Shown here: one piece after another, positions 1 to 11,502 of the stretch
Layout of the letters: the number at the start of each line of letters is the position of its first letter
Position numbering within the stretch: position 1 is the stretch's first letter
Assembly (NCBI GenBank): GCA_905250025.1
Contig: CAJNOJ010000008.1
Location: 372,001 to 436,000 of the forward strand
DNA from: Adineta ricciae
Taxonomy: Eukaryota > Rotifera > Eurotatoria > Adinetida > Adinetidae
DNA length: 64,000 nucleotides
Direction: 5' to 3'
The notes under the pieces: generated by a model
The model's database searches: none
Told to the model about the DNA's origin: nothing
The model's input: only the letters and a program-made list of their open reading frames with translations
Translations under genes and position numbers: made by a program

Positions 1-464
1 ATGACGTTAATCGTTACAATTTGATATTGAACTCTAAGTTCAACCGTAAAAGCACGAATATAATACTAATTAAGACAGCGGTAGATTTTCTTGCTCCGAT
101 GGATCGAAAAGGTCAATGCCTAATCTGTTTTGTAGAACGTTTCAAATACTTTGTAGTTCATAGCATACAACGTGACTTATCTCAAAGCGGATCTTATTTT
201 GATTATGTCATTAAATAAAACATGGCACAGTTAAACGGAATGACGATCTTATCACGAATAAACATCTATGTTTAAGCATCTCATCTCGGAAAAACGCAGT
301 AGCAAGTGCTTTTATCTCAGACCGTTGTCAATAATTTTACTCTTGTGAAAAATAACTAGTACGAGTTCGAGAGAAGTCGAGTGACACAATTGAAAAGAAA
401 AAAGATGCATTTATTTTCAAGATGAATTTTTAGTTCACAAAAAACCGAGAAAAGCAAGATTACA
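1..464. other. No gene recognised at window start
   Basis: A 65-codon open frame lies at 21-218 (+) but its translation has no recognisable motif and no splice context. The stretch is AT-rich and is probably the 3' flank of the minus-strand 7TM gene that ends at 465. Confidence 0.4.
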
Positions 465-2075
465 TCACAGTGAAGTTTGTTGAAATTGATTTAGACTTGT
501 TAAATTACTTGTGGTTATGACATTTTGACTACTAGTATTATCGTCATAGATAACAACTGACTCGTTCGGATAACTAGTTGAATGTTCTTCATAAGCTGAT
601 GATGTTAGATCGAGTGTAAAAGAATTTTTCGAATGTTCATTTGAATTTCCATCACTTTGATGATACGGAACAAAGCGTAGATGAAAATGGATAGTCGGCC
701 GCCGAAGCCTCCATGAAAAACGCAGCTTTGTATGAAGAATATAATGAAATATTGAGGAAATATATGATGAAAATATGCTGAAAGACAAATAGAAAAATAA
801 GAAGGTTAAACGAACTGGAATGGAGTAATAAACCAAACAGAACAGCGAGTAAAAGAACATTTTGACTGGTAGCCATTTGAACGGTGATGACACGAAGTAT
901 AAAAGTATCGTCAACGAACATATGTACACCAGACGGATGAGAATGAATGTCGTATGGCAATAAACAATGATATATTGAAAATACCGTAAGTATGCTAATA
1001 ACATCAGTTGTCTATGTCGTTCAGCGCATTTATTTTGCTCGAGAACAAGCGCTTTTTCATACAATGCTCGATGATATTCGATATCCATTGATGGAATTTG
1101 ATAACGATTGACACTTATTAGATAATACACAATCATCGAAAGGTAGAAGAATGAATGAATTAGAGTGATGAAATTGGCTAAGAAATAATTTCGTTGGCCA
1201 TAAGTACATCGATGTACTCGATAGGACATATTTTTGATTTGGGATTTATTGAATTTCCGATGGATTTTTTTCGGCTTCTTTCGGGTTCGGTTTTTATATG
1301 TAGAATTTTGCGGGCTAAATAAATTATACGGAACTTTGATAAGTATCTCGAAAGTCGAATCATCCTTTTGAGTGTGAATAATCTTTTCCGGATTAGTTGG
1401 TATAATCCGTAATTTTTGATAATTTCGAGCATATTTATCCAGATCAGCATAGAATTTCGAATAATCGTTCAATTTCATGTCATTTATATGATACAACGGC
1501 ATGGGATACTCTTGAATACTAACCTCCGAGTTCCACCGGTTCAACATTACCAAGTGAATCTTCTCAACTTTCAAATGCGTGATCCAGTTGTTAATGTATA
1601 CAATGACCAATAAACAAACTAATGTCAGCGCCCGGGAATGTACTCGACTCGAGTTCGGCAATGAGTGATGTTTGAGAAAGTACTGAACTTTCTGACAGCG
1701 TATTGCATAGATAAATATGAGTGTTAAACATTGTCCGCCCTCCGACGATGCTTTCAAATAGTGTGGCCATCGACAAAAACCGCTGAAGTACTTTTCTTGG
1801 ATCATGATTAAATTGAACTTCAATAGAATGATGAATATTAATTGAATTATATCGTAGAAGATCATCGAATAGATGAACGGAATGAGACATGGGAAAAATA
1901 TCGTCCGAGATCGATAGAACAATATAATAATACTGAATATCGTTAGGAAAACGGTAACAAATGTTGATATATACAAATATTTGAATGATACTGTGTTGAA
2001 GAAGATTTCTTCAATATCATCGAAATATAATTTGTAAATCGGTATGATATTTGAATCCGAAGTATTTGCGCTCAT
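465..2075 (-). CDS. Single-exon seven-transmembrane (GPCR-like) protein
   Basis: One uninterrupted frame of 536 aa. Hydrophobic segments can be placed at about 34-54, 61-88, 112-126, 149-163, 296-320, 366-396 and 404-447, the count expected of a G protein-coupled receptor. Cys101 just before the third segment and Cys290 just before the fifth sit where class A receptors form their conserved disulfide. The extracellular loop between segments 4 and 5 is very long (about 165-295) and rich in Lys, Arg and Tyr, and the N-terminus carries an N-x-T sequon. A Ser/Thr/Asn-rich cytoplasmic tail follows from about 470. No DRY or NPxxY motif is obvious, so the ligand and even the class are not assignable. 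The absence of introns contrasts with most neighbours but is common for receptors. Membrane location is inferred from hydropathy only. Confidence 0.6.
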   Translation of the reverse strand: MSANTSDSNIIPIYKLYFDDIEEIFFNTVSFKYLYISTFVTVFLTIFSIIILFYRSRTIFFPCLIPFIYSMIFYDIIQLIFIILLKFNLIMIQEKYFSGFCRWPHYLKASSEGGQCLTLIFIYAIRCQKVQYFLKHHSLPNSSRVHSRALTLVCLLVIVYINNWITHLKVEKIHLVMLNRWNSEVSIQEYPMPLYHINDMKLNDYSKFYADLDKYARNYQKLRIIPTNPEKIIHTQKDDSTFEILIKVPYNLFSPQNSTYKNRTRKKPKKIHRKFNKSQIKNMSYRVHRCTYGQRNYFLANFITLIHSFFYLSMIVYYLISVNRYQIPSMDIEYHRALYEKALVLEQNKCAERHRQLMLLAYLRYFQYIIVYCHTTFILIRLVYICSLTILLYFVSSPFKWLPVKMFFYSLFCLVYYSIPVRLTFLFFYLSFSIFSSYISSIFHYILHTKLRFSWRLRRPTIHFHLRFVPYHQSDGNSNEHSKNSFTLDLTSSAYEEHSTSYPNESVVIYDDNTSSQNVITTSNLTSLNQFQQTSL

Positions 2076-4946
2076 TGGTTTTTAGTTAGGAATGAACGGA
2101 TGAAAGTAATCTGAAACAAATTCCACGTTTTGTTGCCATTTCAAATTAGTTGAACAAATTTGACACAGTTATGTTTGATCTGAAAATATTTGTTGAATAT
2201 AACGAGAAATGAAAAGGTTACTAAAAATAACTTCTACAAATATACTAACATTTGTCATATAACTTCCTCTATAAGTTTCTGATTTCATCTTGTGTTTCTG
2301 ACAGAAATGAGCGACAACATTAACATATCGTTTAACAATGCCATTCGGCAAGAAAAGACGGAGAGCGAGAGAGAGAAAGAGAAGAAACGACGAAATGTGC
2401 GTGTTATTTTCTATAAAGAAAATGAAACAATTCTCTGTACTGTGCGAGAGTAAGTGACATTAAGTGTCGAGAATGAGGACAGAGAAAAAGATAATGAGTA
2501 AAGACGTGACCTTTTCAAAAATAAGACTATAAAATAAATAAATACTAGAACGATTTGTGTTATCTTATGGTAGAAACCTGAAAGCCAAATAAAGCTCTCC
2601 ATGTACTTCGTAATGACTAAGTTAAACGAGGCAAGCGAAAGTACTGCAAGTAAGATTTTCAATTTTCTTGGATGTAATTGTTAAGTGAATGGATTTCTGC
2701 GTCACTGAACACATCACATTTAGAGTAGAAAATGTCTTGGATCACCATAATTCATCGAATTCTGATGATATCTATAGGCGAACTCATCGATAAAGGCACA
2801 TTTACAACTTGAAGCAAATCTATTCATGCGTGTAGATTGATGAGATTCGTAAGGCCAAACGCCCATGATGTAGGCGACCGTTCACAATTCAAGTGTGAAA
2901 AAAATGAATAGGATAAACGACTTACCATACGCTATATTGTTCTAATAAAAGAACATGAAAGCCGTCTTTGAGAGAATTTATTATCTGTATGATCTAAGTC
3001 TTTTATAATAACACTAAAAAAGCTCGTCATACGTTCTATTAATAACTCGAAAAGATTGCTTTTTTTTTCGGTGTACTTTTTCTTCGATCATCGATCTTTT
3101 CTAGTTTTGAACGCGCATGAAAAGAAAATATTCGCAGTACTGGCACATAGTAATAAATTATTCGATAAATGTCAATGCTTCAACGAATAGGAAGAAAAAT
3201 CTCGTCAAGTCAGTTTTACAGAGGAGTACCCCCCTTCGACGCAGAATGATCTGATGAAAGAAAATTGACTATATATGCTAATCGAGAGCTGAAAGAAAAC
3301 AAAGACCTCAATGTAATCACAATGATTCCTACTGTTTAATTCAAGCATGTATCCATTAAATGCTGCTTTCGTTCTGATGTTCTAAAATTAGATAACGCAG
3401 ATACAGGTTTGAAAGTAAATATAATGGAAATTTTAGGTCATTTCATTGGGCAGATGTTTAGGTTCCTGTCATTTGGAAAAATATTTAGAGGAGATGACGT
3501 ATGGAGAATAGTTTAACGCACTATTTGACTTGCAACTAGCTGCATAGAGTACGATGGAATAAACGTATCGAAAGAAAGTAATCAGTTATGAATCAATAGA
3601 ACGAAAAATCATCTGACAAGGGTACATTTTCGAATCTCGAGAGAATTCTAGGCCATTGTTCGAACGAGATACTAATCTATCATTGAATATGATCTTTATT
3701 ATTGTTTTCATATACATGCTTTGTTGACTAGCATCACGAAGAGTATCAGGAATTCTGCTCTATCACAGGTCCATAGGATAGCTGATACTTTCTTACTTTA
3801 AAATTCTCATGTGGAACTATAATGTGAGCTAATTACTTGTCACAATGACTTAGCGGTAAAATAACATGTGAGAAATGAACGTGCATGAACGTCGTACTCG
3901 CCGGATTTGTTTGATCGTTTTTCCAAACGCTCGATTAGTCGACATTAGTACGCATTTTTCTTCAGTACGCTCAGTAATCACTGCTATTCAGAACTTATCG
4001 TAGAGTTGAAACATACTTGAACAGATACTTGTTTGATTTTGCCAATTATCTTCGCTTCCGCAAACAAAAACAAACCTTTCACTTCACATTGACGATGACG
4101 ATATTTTGTCGAACGTCTCATCGTGAATTACTCTAGGCTCAGACTCGACGTAACTGTTGAAGTTATTTGCGTATGGTTAACATGTAACTGAGTCGACGAG
4201 AAAAATATGTATTCAACTAATTATGATGTATATAACGGGAAATACGGTGAGAGACAACATTTCTCTCCAGGATAATAGCTACAAATGAGCAACCTACACA
4301 AAGAGCTCATTTTCTCGAAGATAAAGAGAAGAGAGCAAATATTATGAAAGGACATGTTTTCTTTCGAGCGAGTAGAGCGCATAAACACATTCATTGGACC
4401 AGTTTTTAGGAAGATATGATTATACAAAGTGACAGAAGATATATAGAAATGTTTGACAGTAAAAGTGCACAAAGAAAAAGAGCACTGGTTATATTCTAGA
4501 AACTTAAATTTTTAATTATTTTTTGTGAACTAAAATGCTGTATGTCGGAAAAAGAATGCAATCTTTTCAGATTAAGATATAAGAAATGAAATATGACGTT
4601 CTCGTGCTTCTTTTTTTTTAGAAAAGGAAATGAAATTGCTTCGTAATCCTTCCTCTTAATAACTCCATAAAAAAAAGTAAACTAAATCATATCATCATCT
4701 TGCATACATCGCATGGCATTGCTCGACTCGATATGAATATCGCTTTTGACATATTACAAAAGCGCCATCTATCCCGAGGATATTTCTATTGGTTTCGTCG
4801 AATAACCAAAATCATGTTCTTTCAACATACGTCTTGTCGTCGAGCTTTATTTATATCACGTGAAAGCAATCAAGAAAGATTTCCTTTATTCATTCGTAGA
4901 AAACAAAGACGAAAAAGTTTCATTCTTCTATTCGCATACAGAAGTC
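2076..4946. other. Gene-poor stretch of about 2.9 kb
   Basis: Only short frames of 60-85 codons occur and none shows a motif or convincing splice sites. There is a GA-rich low-complexity run near 2357-2390. No tRNA B-box, telomeric repeat or transposon coding sequence was seen. The last 250 bases are probably the promoter and 5' leader of the F-box gene. Confidence 0.4.
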
Positions 4947-7186
4947 ATGTCTGAAATGACGAAACTAACGCGCAGACGTAAGAGACGCGATCGTTCGAAA
5001 ACGAACAGTGCTGTTATTGCCGAAGCATTGTTTCCAAACTTTTCCAAACGGCCGTTCGATGAAATTAATAGTAGTAATTCCAATGGAATTAAACGACGAG
5101 CTCTATCAGCAACAACAGGAAGTGAAAATCAAATTTGTTCAGTGGTTATTATCGATAATCAATCAGGTATGGCGACATTCAAAATGTGACACTCTTGCGC
5201 CAAATGTTTTCTTCATTCTTTTTAGAGATTAAACAACCGACAACGATGTTTGACAATCTTGGAGATCAAAAGAAACCCGTTACTACGTTCGAAGGCAGTT
5301 TGCCGAATGAAATCTTATTTGAAGTGTTCAAATATCTCTCTCAGTCGGATCTGTTTTATGCGTTTTTAAATCTTAATCAACGCTTTAATCACGTACTTCA
5401 ACCCTACACACATCATATCGATTGTTCCAAGTTATCTATTGAACAATTCGAACATATCCGAAATCATCTGTCCAATGTTAAATCATTGGTGATTAACAAT
5501 CAGGTAAGTTAATTTTAGTCGAAAGAACTAAAAGATCTCATATGATCTTTTTTTTGTTTAGTATGCAATTAAGCAAGTATTCCGTATTGATTTGAACCTT
5601 CACCGTTTCCCATTTCTCGAACGCTTATCGCTCGTTGATCCGACTATTGAAGAACTAAATTTAATCTTTTCTAAACTTAAACAAATGTCGATTCGCACAC
5701 TCAACATTCGAATTCAACGACCGTCATCGTCAACAAACGAAGTCACATACAAAAGCTGCCTACAGCATCATCTTTTCGGTTTAACACAAATCAAAACTTT
5801 ACAGTCGATAACCATCGAAATGCACAACAACGACTATCTACAATTCGTTGCTAAAACAGACATCCCAGCGAATTATGATCACTTGAAAGAGTTGACCATA
5901 CCCTTACGATCGTTCGATAGTCTTTTGTTACTATTAGAACATGTACCGAACTTACAAAAGCTATGTGTGAAATTATTTGCTGATCAAACCCCGCTGAATG
6001 TTCCCTTATCTGGCAAACCTCCGATAAATTTAGTTGATTTTGAATTGCATGTGACAGGAAATGAATTGAATTTCGATCGATTTGTCCTACTAATGACAAG
6101 TCGAATACGTGCAGCTAGATTAGAACGTTTAGCTTATTTCAATCGTACTACAACTGATCAAACGTATTTCAAGTAAGTTTAGAGAACGATAATTTTCTTT
6201 TTGTAAAAAGCGTGTGTCGTTTTAGCGGCCATCGATGGGAAATCTTCCTTGAAAATTCCTTTCCACGTCTGAAACAACTTCAGTTTTGTTTCGATATGCC
6301 TGTTGATGATATTCATACTCGGCTCAATTCGATACTTGCATCATTTTCATCGTTCGATAATCATTGGCCCATCGGACATATCATCTGGCGTCCACATTCG
6401 AACAAAACCCGATTGAAACTCTTCACCTTACCATATGCATTCGATACATTAAAATTATCCACTTCGAATTCGCGTTTATTCAATCAATCAATTCTGAAAA
6501 AGAACTTCAAATCCGTTGAAAAACTAGTGCTCGACGCTACACATGGAACCATCAATGAAATCAATCAGCAACTAATCGAATTGTTCAAACAACACTGTCT
6601 GAAAGTTCATACTTTACAAATACAAAATATCGTCATTCCAACAACTGACTCATGTCAACTATCATCGAAGCCATCCAATCTCGTATTTCAACATTTGAAG
6701 CATTTGATTATCAATGAATGTGATGGACGATTATTCCCATTAATCTTTTCATTGGCACCTTATTTAACAACATTGACAGTTACAGGTTATTTGCTTATCA
6801 AATATTTCCTTCGAATTCCATCGCCGGATGCCTCGTATTTGACACGCATTCAAGCCTTAGAACTAAATTGCATGCAAATCGATCGGCAGAATCGTTTAAA
6901 TCGTATCCTAACCGATTTACCGGCATTGTTTCCCTATCTTGAACACTTAACCATTGATATTAACCCAAAATTATATGTAGATTTGAAAACAATTAAAACA
7001 ATGTTAGATGTTTTCATTGAATTAATCAGTTTGAAAATTCAACGAACAAATAAGTATATCTTGGATAAAAGTCCGCAAGATGATCGACAGGTTCGAAATT
7101 ATTTCGAAATCAACTCACTTCGTTTACATCATAGTGAAACATATGAAATTATTTGTAAAGATAGTCAATTTGAAATTTGGTTATAG
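4947..7186 (+). CDS. F-box protein with leucine-rich-like C-terminal region
   Basis: Four exons join into an open frame of 689 aa: 4947-5166, 5226-5503, 5562-6172 and 6226-7186, with GT-AG introns of 53-59 bp. The start is the ATG opening MSEMTKLTRRRKRRDRSK; an in-frame upstream ATG at 4860 exists but the basic run just after 4947 looks like a normal N-terminus. Residues about 98-140 (SLPNEILFEVFKYLSQSDL and on) are an F-box, the segment that binds Skp1 in SCF ubiquitin ligases. The remaining 540 residues contain irregular Leu-rich stretches typical of substrate-recognition regions, without a clear repeat register. F-box families are often large, and the substrate cannot be told. Its body is present only once, although its 3' flank from 7208 onward is repeated at 24318. 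Confidence 0.8.
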
Positions 7187-7374
7187 AGTTCTTTTGTTTT
7201 GTTCTTTTTCTCCTTCTTCTCACGTTTTTATTCTTATCGTTCAGATTTTTCTTCTTTATTTTTAACCCTTGTAATTATATTTACGACATGCTGTACATTT
7301 GTTTTGTAAAACGTTCATAACTGAACAGGAAAGATAGATCGAAACATCACACATTTTTACAATAAAACCAACAT

Positions 7375-8662
7375 TTATGCAATATCCATTGTCAAACGCG
7401 CAGCACTTGAGAGTACATCGATTACCTCGTCGACGGTTGGACGTTGCTCAGGTTCAGTATGAAGCATGGAAAGCATGGTATCGATGATGATCGATGGATA
7501 GGTCGAGGATTGAACAGGAAGTTCAATGCGACCACTGGCAATGGCTAATGCAACACTGAATATACAACAGAAGTTCGATTTCATAGACAGCGAAAGGAAT
7601 AAATAGTGTCTTACCTATCTCCTCTTGAATATACATCGTCAAAAGGTCCTTTGCCGAAGCAGCATGCGTACAGAATCCCACCCAATGAGAAGATGTCCGT
7701 TTTCGAAGTGATTACAGCGTTTGTCTCGATATGAAATAACTCCGGAGCACGATCTATTCAAATCCATGTAATTTTATCGATCTTCATAGATTGACTTACA
7801 TTGTACGCAACAGTTTTCTTCTGCCCAATCCTAAACAGCTATGATCAAGTCGAAGGATTGCTTTCTTAATTAAACTCACCTGCCATTTTTGTGCATCAGA
7901 TCGGTTTGTGATGGAAATCGTAGCTGGTGTCATCGAACCAAAATCTAATATAACACCCTGGGAGTTATTTAACAGCATCACGTTACTAGGTTTTAAATCT
8001 CTATAAAATATAAATCAACAATCTTGCTAGCTGTCTGATTCAAGACAACCTGTGTGCCATTTGTTTCTCATGAATTTGACGGACACCTTCACAAATACTT
8101 AAGAATAATTCCAGTAACACACGAGTAGTAAATTTCGTTTGCCTATCGAAAACATTCTGCAATGATCCATTCTATCGAACATGAAGGTGAATAACATTGA
8201 GCCCAAACACAATTTCGATGATTACTTTAAAGTAATGGAAAACTAGCCAGAAAATACTTGTCACATGTGCACTAGGACTATATTTCACTTGTTCGTGATA
8301 CAATAGTGAAACTAAATAGAAAGATCTGTAGAGAAGAAAGATCCAGCGAGAATCTTTTCGCCAACCTAAATTTGAATGCGAAAATCTTTGATAGTTTTCT
8401 ATTTCATCTCGCGCACGTTTTTCTTCTTCATCCGTATGACATGACATTTTCTTCACTGCATATTGATGACTATCTGCTGTATTCCGTGCTTCGAATACAT
8501 AACTGAAACTCCTAAAAACAACAGAATCCATTCACCAACTATTCTCCCTAAGCGCGAATTCGATCTCAAAGCTTAAGCAAACTACCCTTCGCCAATTTGA
8601 CGCATGAGATAAAACTTTTGTCCTTGAATGACCACACTTTGCCGTCCGCAGACACAACCCAT
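7375..8662 (-). CDS. STK16: STK16/MPSK1-like Ser/Thr protein kinase (copy A)
   Basis: Eight exons (8586-8662, 8366-8511, 8226-8311, 8050-8171, 7880-8000, 7800-7830, 7615-7753, 7375-7555) give 300 aa; the vertebrate protein is about 305. The N-terminus MGCVCGRQ carries a Gly2 myristoylation site next to Cys residues suited to palmitoylation, as in STK16, a Golgi and membrane-associated kinase of the NAK family. The glycine loop GEGSFSYV is at 24-31, the ATP lysine is Lys46, the catalytic loop HRDLKPSN is at 143-150, DFG is at 163-165, and the RAPELF activation-segment end and a DIFSLG-type subdomain IX follow. All key kinase residues are present, so it should be active. STK16 is linked to secretory trafficking. 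One exon is only 31 nt. The E93-like gene follows upstream on the same strand. Confidence 0.93.
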
Positions 8663-9152
8663 ATTTCTAGAAACTCGAAAAACAGAACAGTTGTATATGT
8701 ATTGCACAAAACAGGACATGAAAAGTTCTTTATTATTTGCTTTTTGTGTGTGCACGCTGGATGGCCTAGTCGAATAACACAGATTTAAGAAAAAAGAAAG
8801 AAACAACAAGAACAAATACTGAATGTGTTTGTAGCAACAGACAATGATGCACATTTAGATATACAATAAAGAAAAATGACAGACAAACTTGGAAATGTTT
8901 TGTTAAAAGAACTGAAAAGAAAATTCACACAACAAAGATTCCTCTCTCCTCCATGTTTTCAAATGCACGTACGCAGACTGTTAGGAAAGAAAATGACACA
9001 TGAAGATTCTCTCATGGATGCGTTCTTGACTAGTAAAAACATGTACTATAGATCTATATACACATTGAAACAAAAAGTAGAAATTGATGTATGGATGTGT
9101 AAAAATGAGTAGAAAGATGTAGAGAAGAAGATTAATTGATTGTCGAAGAAAA
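8663..9152. other. Spacer between STK16-like start and E93-like stop (copy A)
   Basis: About 490 bases with no supported gene. It must hold the STK16 promoter and 5' leader and the 3' UTR of the E93-like gene, both on the minus strand. Short frames on both strands show nothing recognisable. Confidence 0.4.
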
Positions 9153-11083
9153 TCAATTGAGACATTCTTCGAGATCATCATCAGCATCATTCGAATCATT
9201 CTCGTCATCGATTTCGTTCAGATTACTGTTTGAGAAAGGTATACAACTACCAAGACCTTTCGATGATTTATCGTCATCGTCATCTTCATTATCACCACCT
9301 GGAATATTTCATGATAAGCTTCATCAAACAAAAACAAATTCCACTCACCCTGTGACATTACATTGTTATCATTATCATTAATAGATGTCGATTCATGCTT
9401 AGGCTTAGCTGTTGACGATGTTTTCGTATTTCTTTCTTTGACTTTGTATTCCAACTGAAACATGCATTGATAGAATGGAAAACTCAGAGTTAATCAAACT
9501 CACCGTCGAGTGCGGTACGCCGAAATAGGAACCTGCTTTATGTACAGACATTTCATTGCTTAAAACCGCTGCGACTGCTTTAGCTAGTTGTTCCGATTCA
9601 TAACGACGATACTGTCCACGCTTTGGACGGATTTGTTTGCCATCATTACCAATATTAACCTTGTTATTATTATTTATAATATCCACCGATCGTCCTTTCG
9701 GAATGTATGACGTTGACTGATGTGATTTGGACTTATGTTTACTTTTCTTATGAATCGATGACGAACTAGTCAATGAGACACTCGATGCAGATGAAGAACT
9801 TGAAGACGGAGGATTGACCTTGTCGACATGCTAAGCAGATAACAATATTTTACAGTATGAACACAATTGAAATGAATCCATCTACAAACCTTTTGTGACT
9901 TTTCAGTGCTATTGCTATGATTAGTATTATTGTTAAAATGGTTAAAAATATTTGAGTTGTATTGTTCATCATTATTGGTATTTTGCTTTTTAACAAACAA
10001 TAGTTCACCTTTACGCGACGCACGCGGTTGTGGTGTAGATGTGGTTACCGCTTGCTGTTGTTGCTGTTTTTGTTTCTCGAACATTTCGTGCAATATACGC
10101 ATCATGACATCATTAAGTAAATGATTAACATGAAATGATTCGGTGAGAATAGATGATGAATGATTGGATGAACTCTTTGATTTCTTATTGACTGAAGATG
10201 GATGACGTTGACATTCAATTTCTTGTAGCATTCGTTCGTATGCCATTTGTTTGGCTAACTGAGCAATGCGATTATCTTGCGAGATGGAACTTTTCTTTTT
10301 CGGTGGTTGAGAGTGTAAAATCGGAACTGTCGGCGATGTTGGAAACAGATTCAAATTCATATACGGTTGAGGTGAAAATTCTTAACGAACATAACACTTT
10401 CAATCCAACGATGACATTCAATTTGTCAAGACTCTACCTAACTGACTGGTGATCATTTCAGACATAAAACGATCGAATTCTTCTTGACCATATATTGATG
10501 GCATATCTGACTTGATATCAAACATTGGTCGATGTCTACAAAGGAAAATGTTTGTTTCGTGAGAACTTTCTCGTGCGTGTGTATTTACTTGACATTTGTT
10601 CGATGATTTGAGGTGATCAATGGCGGATGACTTGCGGTTGACTTTAAACTTAAGTCCAGTGGTGCATTTTCCTCGTCGTCAATAACTGTTTCTTTAATGA
10701 AATGATGCGGATGCTCGTTCGATCGACTGAGATGTTTTTTACTGCCTAAATATTCTTGTCGATTGAGACAAAACAAACATTCTTGATCGGCATTAAAATC
10801 AACTGGTACTTGTTCTTCTACAAAGTCGAAATGTCAGTCTTTTCTGCATAAAAATCTTGTTTTTCCTCACCATCTTTATCTTGGAATATGTTCACATCGA
10901 ACTCCAAATGATTTTTTGATATTGTCTCTAATCCTGAAAAGATAAAACAAGCATGTTCTTTGTTTTCTTGTTAAAATTTTTCCCTTTACCAATTTGTAGC
11001 AAGACATTTTTGGTCCATTTATTAAATTCTCGTCGAGCTAATTTACGATCCTGTTGACAACGAGCTGAATAACATTCCGTCAT
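9153..11083 (-). CDS. LCOR/E93 (MBLK-1)-like transcriptional regulator (copy A)
   Basis: Eight exons (10990-11083, 10871-10933, 10589-10817, 10438-10535, 9890-10380, 9504-9830, 9349-9454, 9153-9298) join into 517 aa. Residues about 393-443 (KRGQYRRYESEQLAKAV, then VPHSTLEYKVKERN) match the psq-type helix-turn-helix DNA-binding domain of vertebrate LCOR and insect E93/Mblk-1. PLDLSLK at 105-111 is a CtBP-corepressor docking motif, also found in that family. The rest is low complexity: poly-Gln, poly-Asn, Ser-rich and an acidic tail. An N-terminal block with spaced Cys residues resembles the conserved N-terminal region of E93. The protein should act in the nucleus as a repressor or steroid-axis regulator; its targets here are unknown. 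An AG directly precedes the chosen ATG, so a 5' non-coding exon is possible. Confidence 0.87.
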
Positions 11084-11502
11084 CTGAAATATTCAGTTGA
11101 AAACAAACATGAAATCAAACGCGCTTTTTGAAAGTTAAAAAACGTTTTCTGGCACCGTCAAACTCGATTAATTAGCTATTCAGTCATGCAGTCAACAAAA
11201 AGAAACATGACATAATGACGAGATAAATTAGAAACAGGAAGAGCTTCTATGAAATTCTCCATGTGATAAAGAAAACATCACTTTTCTACCAATCAACAAT
11301 CAGCTACCATTAATATCGTAAATGAACACCTTGAATGTTTTAATTGTAGTTTATTCCTCGCACAGATGGCGCAAGTTGTTTGAAGAACGAACAATTTTCA
11401 TCAATGCTTATTAGAAGAAAAGATTAAATATATATTTTTTGTTTGAAAATGACAAAAAATAAAAAGTAGAATTGATGAATAAAATATGCATACATAGGAG
11501 TG
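11084..11502. promoter_or_regulatory. Conserved non-coding tract upstream of E93-like gene (copy A)
   Basis: This 419-base gap lies between the E93-like start and the CFAP57 stop. Positions 11146-11383 differ from copy B (28267-28504) at a single base, far less than nearby introns, so the tract is probably promoter or 5' UTR of the E93-like gene. No specific binding site could be assigned. Confidence 0.5.

Noticed and set aside
2411-2662. 83-codon minus-strand hydrophobic frame in the gene-poor region
   Set aside because: AT-rich sequence easily yields hydrophobic frames; no start context, homology or splice partners seen.
4700-4954. 84-codon frame upstream of the F-box gene
   Set aside because: No motif, overlaps the F-box gene in another frame, and is better explained as 5' leader.
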